Source: IMCC2047 sp041395865
GTDB taxonomy: Bacteria; Pseudomonadota; Gammaproteobacteria; Pseudomonadales; IMCC2047
Direction of reading: 5' to 3'
Length of the DNA stretch: 64,000 nt
Assembly (NCBI GenBank): GCA_041395865.1
Contig: JAWKZQ010000001.1
Coordinates: forward strand, 391,303 to 455,302
Under the pieces are notes generated by a model, which was not told where the DNA came from, searched no databases, and worked only from the letters and a program-made list of their open reading frames with translations. Shown here one piece after another: positions 60,600 through 64,000 of this stretch (position 1 is its first letter; the number at the start of each line of letters is the position of its first letter). The translations under genes were made by a program, and so were the position numbers.

Positions 60600-61325
60600 C
60601 TAGTTCATGTCCCCCCAGTGATGCTGTAGCAGGCTGATTGCCACCAGGGGGGCGGTTTCTGTCCGTAGAATGCGCGGTCCCAGAGTGATGCTGTCAAAGC
60701 CCGCCTGGTTGGCTGCCGCAACTTCGTGTTCCGAAAAACCACCTTCTGGGCCGATCAGCAGTGCAACGCTGCCCGGTCTCTGTTGGCTAAAAGCCTGCGA
60801 TGTGCCGGGCTGCATGATCAGCTTAACCGGCTCCTGGCGGCCACCGACCCAATCATAGAGCGAGGTAGGGGCGTGGATGGCGGGCACCCGGTTGCAGCCG
60901 CACTGTTCGCAGGCGTTGACGGCAACCTTCTGCCAGTGCGCGATGCGCTTTTCCTGGCGATCCCCCTTAAGCTTGACCTCGGTGCGTTCGCTGGTCAGTA
61001 GTGAAACTTCCGCGACGCCCAGCTCGGTGGCCTTTTGAACCACAAAATCCATTCGCTCGCCTTTCGACAGGGCGATACCCAGGTGAATATGCAGTGGGGA
61101 ACTGTTGTCCTCCGGGTTGAATTTGCCCACCTTTAGGGTCACGGTGTTCTTGCTGACCTGGGTAATCTGCGCCAGGTACTCCCCGCCCTGGCCATTGAAA
61201 ACACGCAGCGAGGCCGCCACCGGCAGCCGCAGTACACGGCTCAGGTAATGGCTGGATTCCCTGGGCAGCTCAACGTCCAGGTTTTCAGTCAGGGGGTGAT
61301 CGATATATATTCTGGGAATACGCAT
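60600..61325 (-). CDS. rsmE: 16S rRNA m3U1498 methyltransferase RsmE
   Basis: This 241-residue SPOUT methyltransferase modifies U1498 of 16S rRNA. It has an N-terminal PUA-like part (SHYLSRVLRLPVAASLRVFNG) and a C-terminal knot with LLIGPEGGFSEHEV and LGPRILRTETAPLVA. It lies 19 bases after metF. Confidence 0.95.
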   Translation of the reverse strand: MRIPRIYIDHPLTENLDVELPRESSHYLSRVLRLPVAASLRVFNGQGGEYLAQITQVSKNTVTLKVGKFNPEDNSSPLHIHLGIALSKGERMDFVVQKATELGVAEVSLLTSERTEVKLKGDRQEKRIAHWQKVAVNACEQCGCNRVPAIHAPTSLYDWVGGRQEPVKLIMQPGTSQAFSQQRPGSVALLIGPEGGFSEHEVAAANQAGFDSITLGPRILRTETAPLVAISLLQHHWGDMN

Positions 61326-61344
61326 AAATAATGGGTGTTGTCCG

Positions 61345-62190
61345 TTAGCGACGGCTATCCAGGTTCAGGTTGTCCCAGATTGTCAGGGTCGGTTCTGCGC
61401 GGTTCATGGTATAGAAATGCAGTCCGGGAGCGCCGCCTTCAAGGAGTTTTTCGCATAGCCGGGTTACGACTTCAATGCCGAACTTCAAACTGCTCTCATG
61501 GTCGCCGGCATAGGCGTCCATTTGCTTGCGAATCCAGCGCGGAATATCCGCCCCGCAGGCATCTGAAAAGCGAATAAGGTTGCTGATATTGGTGATCGGC
61601 ATGATCCCCGGCACAATCGGTTGCTCAATACCCGCTGCAAGGCAGTTGTCGAGGTAATGGAAATAGGCGTCGGGATTGAAGAAGTACTGGGTTATCGCGC
61701 TGTTGGCGCCGGCCTCAAACTTCTGTTTCAGGTAGTGGATATCGGTTTCGTAGCTGGTCGACTGCGGATGGATTTCCGGATAAGCGGCGACTTCAATGTG
61801 GAAGTGATCGCCGGTTTTTTCGCGGATATGAGCGACCAGTTCATTGGCGTATACCATGCTGCCCATATTACCCATACCGGAGGGTATGTCGCCGCGCAGT
61901 GCGACCAGGCGGTTGATGCCGGCATCAATATAGGTGGCCAGCAATTGATCCACCTGCGCTTGATCCTCGCCGTTGAAGGACAGGTGAGGGGCAACAGGAT
62001 GACCTTCACGGTGAATTTCCAGGACCGTGCTGAGCGTTTTGTCGCGGGTTGACCCACCGGCACCATAGGTGCAGGAAAAGAACGAGGGTTGTTTAGAGGC
62101 CAACTCGTGGCGGGCATCGCGCAGGCTTTCTTCTGCTTCCTGGGAGCGCGGGGGGAATAACTCGAAACTGTAGGCTTTTTTTTCTGACAT
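61345..62190 (-). CDS. metF: 5,10-methylenetetrahydrofolate reductase
   Basis: This 281-residue FAD enzyme reduces 5,10-methylene-THF to 5-methyl-THF for methionine synthesis. The start MSEKKAYSFELFPPRS and the motifs HLSFNGEDQ, ALRGDIPSG and FNPDAYFHYLDNC are typical. The ATG at 62190 is preferred to a TTG at 62193. It is preceded by a hairpin between ahcY and metF. It could draw on methylene-THF produced by the methylglutamate dehydrogenase at the left end of the window. Confidence 0.96.
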   Translation of the reverse strand: MSEKKAYSFELFPPRSQEAEESLRDARHELASKQPSFFSCTYGAGGSTRDKTLSTVLEIHREGHPVAPHLSFNGEDQAQVDQLLATYIDAGINRLVALRGDIPSGMGNMGSMVYANELVAHIREKTGDHFHIEVAAYPEIHPQSTSYETDIHYLKQKFEAGANSAITQYFFNPDAYFHYLDNCLAAGIEQPIVPGIMPITNISNLIRFSDACGADIPRWIRKQMDAYAGDHESSLKFGIEVVTRLCEKLLEGGAPGLHFYTMNRAEPTLTIWDNLNLDSRR

Positions 62191-62207
62191 CAAGTTGCTC
62201 TAAAAGC

Positions 62208-62227
62208 GGGCCTGCCGAGGCAGGCCC
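62208..62227 (-). terminator. Partial terminator or attenuator between ahcY and metF
   Basis: GGGCCTGCC (62219-62227 read on minus) pairs with GGCAGGCCC (62208-62216), and GCTTTTA follows on the minus strand. The stem is strong but the T-run is only four, so it is likely to let part of the transcripts pass into metF, whose start is 18 bases after the stem. Confidence 0.55.
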
Positions 62228-62237
62228 TTTGAACGGG

Positions 62238-63632
62238 TTAGTAACGGTAAGCGTCGTTTTTGAAGGGGCCCTCTTGAGGCACATGGATGTAATCCGCCTG
62301 CTCTTTGGTGAGCTGGGTAATGACACCGCCAAAACCGGTTACCATATGAGCCGCAACCTCTTCATCCAGTTTTTTGGGCAGGACTTCCACCTTCAGCAGT
62401 TCTGCTTGGCGGGCGCTGTCCTGGTCCGCAAACTTCTGTTCCCACAGGTAGATTTGCGCCAGTGCCTGGTTGGCGAAGGAGCCGTCCATGATACGGGAAG
62501 GGTGGCCGGTGGCGTTGCCCAGGTTAACCAGACGACCTTCTGACAACAGGATCAGGTGATCGTTGTTGGCACGGTCGCGGTAAATTTTGTGGACCTGTGG
62601 CTTAACTTCATCCCATTCCCAGTTGGCGCGCATAAAAGCGGTGTCGATTTCGTTATCGAAGTGGCCGATATTGCTTACCACGGCGCCGCTTTTCAGCGCC
62701 TGCAGCATGTTTTTGTCGCAGACGTTGACGTTGCCGGTGGTGGTGACGATCAGGTCGGTGTTGCCCAGCAGTTCGCGGTTGATGCCGTTCAGTTCGCCGT
62801 TATTAACGCCGTTGATGTAGGGGGATACCACCTCGAAGCCGTCCATGCAGGCCTGCATGGCGCAGATGGGGTCGATTTCGGAAATTTTAACGATCATGCC
62901 TTCCTGACGCAGGGACTGTGCGGAGCCCTTGCCCACGTCGCCGTAACCGATCACCAGCGCTTTCTTGCCGGACAGCAGGTGGTCAGTGCCGCGTTTAATG
63001 GCGTCACTCAAGCTGTGGCGACAGCCGTATTTGTTGTCGTTCTTGGACTTGGTTACCGAGTCGTTCACGTTAACGGCAGGCACTTTCAGTTCGCCCTTTT
63101 CCAGCATTTCGTAAAGACGGTGAACACCGGTAGTGGTTTCTTCGGTGATACCGTGAACATTTTTCAGCACCTGGGGGTATTTGTCGTGCAGCATGGCCGT
63201 CAGGTCGCCGCCGTCATCCAATACCATGTTGGCATCCCAGGGCTGGCCGTCCTTAAGGATTTGCTGCTCCAGGCACCACTCGTATTCCTCCTCCGTTTCG
63301 CCTTTCCAGGCAAATACCGGTGTGCCGTTGTCAGCGATGGCGGCGGCAGCGTGATCCTGGGTGGAGAAAATGTTACAGGAAGTCCAGCGTACTTCCGCGC
63401 CCAGTGCTTCCAGCGTCTGGATGAGGACGGCGGTCTGGATGGTCATGTGGATACAGCCGAGAATCCTGGCGCCAGCCAGGGGTTGTTCGCCGGCGTACTT
63501 GGCGCGCAGGGCCATCAGCGCGGGCATTTCTGTTTCCGCGATGGCAATTTCCTTACGGCCCCATTCGGCCAGGTTGATGTCGGCGACTTTATAGTCGGCA
63601 GCCGTTGTTTGTGCAGTAGCAGTGTTTGTCAT
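62238..63632 (-). CDS. ahcY: S-adenosylhomocysteine hydrolase
   Basis: This 464-residue NAD-dependent enzyme splits S-adenosylhomocysteine into homocysteine and adenosine. Family marks are GCIHMTIQTAVLIQTLEALG, the NAD-binding VIGYGDVGKGSAQSLR and the C-terminal DAYRY. AGGAT lies before the ATG. The gap to metK is 42 bases, which is too short to hold a SAH riboswitch aptamer, so control must come from elsewhere. Confidence 0.97.
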   Translation of the reverse strand: MTNTATAQTTAADYKVADINLAEWGRKEIAIAETEMPALMALRAKYAGEQPLAGARILGCIHMTIQTAVLIQTLEALGAEVRWTSCNIFSTQDHAAAAIADNGTPVFAWKGETEEEYEWCLEQQILKDGQPWDANMVLDDGGDLTAMLHDKYPQVLKNVHGITEETTTGVHRLYEMLEKGELKVPAVNVNDSVTKSKNDNKYGCRHSLSDAIKRGTDHLLSGKKALVIGYGDVGKGSAQSLRQEGMIVKISEIDPICAMQACMDGFEVVSPYINGVNNGELNGINRELLGNTDLIVTTTGNVNVCDKNMLQALKSGAVVSNIGHFDNEIDTAFMRANWEWDEVKPQVHKIYRDRANNDHLILLSEGRLVNLGNATGHPSRIMDGSFANQALAQIYLWEQKFADQDSARQAELLKVEVLPKKLDEEVAAHMVTGFGGVITQLTKEQADYIHVPQEGPFKNDAYRY

Positions 63633-63674
63633 GATGTTATCCTGAAATTTGGAATCTGTGTCGTCTGTGTATGG

Positions 63675-64000
63675 TTACAGGGCTTTGCTCAGCGCATCCG
63701 CTTTGTCTGTGCGCTCCCAGGTAAAGTTCGGCTCTTCACGGCCAAAGTGTCCGTAGGCGGCGGTAGCGCGATAGATAGGACGCTTGAGGTCCAGCATTTC
63801 AACCAGGCCGGCAGGGCGCAGGTCAAAGTGTTCGCGGACCAGTGCGGCGATTTCGTCATCGGTGAGCTTGCCGGTGCCGAAGCTGTTTACGCTGATAGAC
63901 GTAGGCTCGGCAACGCCAATGGCATAGGAAACCTGGATCTCGCAGCGCTCGGCCAGGCCGGCAGCCACGATGTTCTTGGCCACATAGCGTCCCGCATAGG
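63675..64000 (-). CDS. metK: S-adenosylmethionine synthetase, C-terminal part (cut by window)
   Basis: The frame is open to the right edge of the window, giving about 108 residues of the C-terminus. Motifs include AGRYVAKNIVAAGLA, EIQVSYAIGVAEPTS and AAYGHFGR, all from the third domain of MetK. It lies upstream of ahcY and metF on the same strand, forming a methionine-SAM cycle unit. The start and any regulatory leader are outside the window. Confidence 0.96.
   Translation of the reverse strand, partial: YAGRYVAKNIVAAGLAERCEIQVSYAIGVAEPTSISVNSFGTGKLTDDEIAALVREHFDLRPAGLVEMLDLKRPIYRATAAYGHFGREEPNFTWERTDKADALSKAL

Noticed and set aside
63633..63674. SAH or SAM riboswitch upstream of ahcY
   Set aside because: The gap between metK and ahcY is 42 bases, which is too short for a known aptamer plus a ribosome-binding site. 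A leader before metK would be outside the window.
1..64000. CRISPR arrays, insertion sequences, prophage genes, toxin-antitoxin pairs
   Set aside because: No regularly spaced repeats, transposase or integrase motifs, or small stable gene pairs of these types were seen.

Overview
The window reads as a chromosomal segment of a gammaproteobacterium close to Pseudomonas and the Cellvibrionaceae. This rests on the gene order hemW-rdgB-DUF4426-metW-metX-yggT-proC-yggS / pilT-pilU / pyrC'-pyrB-pyrR-ruvX-yqgE-tonB-gshB / pilGHIJ-chpA-chpC / rsmE-metF-ahcY-metK. From memory, that order closely follows the Pseudomonas aeruginosa chromosome from about PA0386 to PA0432. An inactive dihydroorotase paired with PyrB, tandem pilT-pilU and a Pil-Chp chemosensory locus fit the same placement. 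No species can be named. Nearly all the DNA is coding; no insertion sequence, phage gene or CRISPR array was seen.

Bases 1-9332 hold a complete N-methylglutamate pathway for methylamine: mgdABCD (methylglutamate dehydrogenase, related to sarcosine oxidase; mgdA is cut by the window edge), gmaS (gamma-glutamylmethylamide synthetase) and mgsABC (methylglutamate synthase, related to glutamate synthase). It ends at a strong terminator. Next come putA (proline to glutamate) and four same-strand genes: a LuxR-type response regulator, a periplasmic binding protein without an ABC transporter, a TonB-dependent receptor and a hybrid sensor kinase. These four look like a trans-envelope sensory relay. 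A tRNA-Arg(CCG), a cytochrome c5 and a receiver-GGDEF-EAL protein follow.

From 22.2 to 34.2 kb lie comM, an operon of a DMT-family transporter, a small winged-helix-like protein and a 38-residue membrane microprotein, then ubiK, glnK (possible sigma-54 promoter), a DUF523/DUF1722 protein, cysZ, and the thiamine operon thiC-thiO-thiS-thiG-thiDE-thiF behind a TPP riboswitch with a readable promoter. Divergent from thiC is a ThiK/choline-kinase-like protein whose catalytic residues are replaced.

From 35.3 to 64 kb the window is housekeeping plus type IV pilus control: methionine, proline and PLP genes, the pilus retraction ATPases, pyrimidine genes, a TonB3-like protein, glutathione synthetase, a Pil-Chp system lacking pilK and chpB beside chpA, and S-adenosylmethionine-cycle genes. 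The items most worth a second look are the sensory relay beside putA, the kinase-dead ThiK-like protein, the zinc-site loss in MgdB, the microprotein operon and the reduced Pil-Chp locus.
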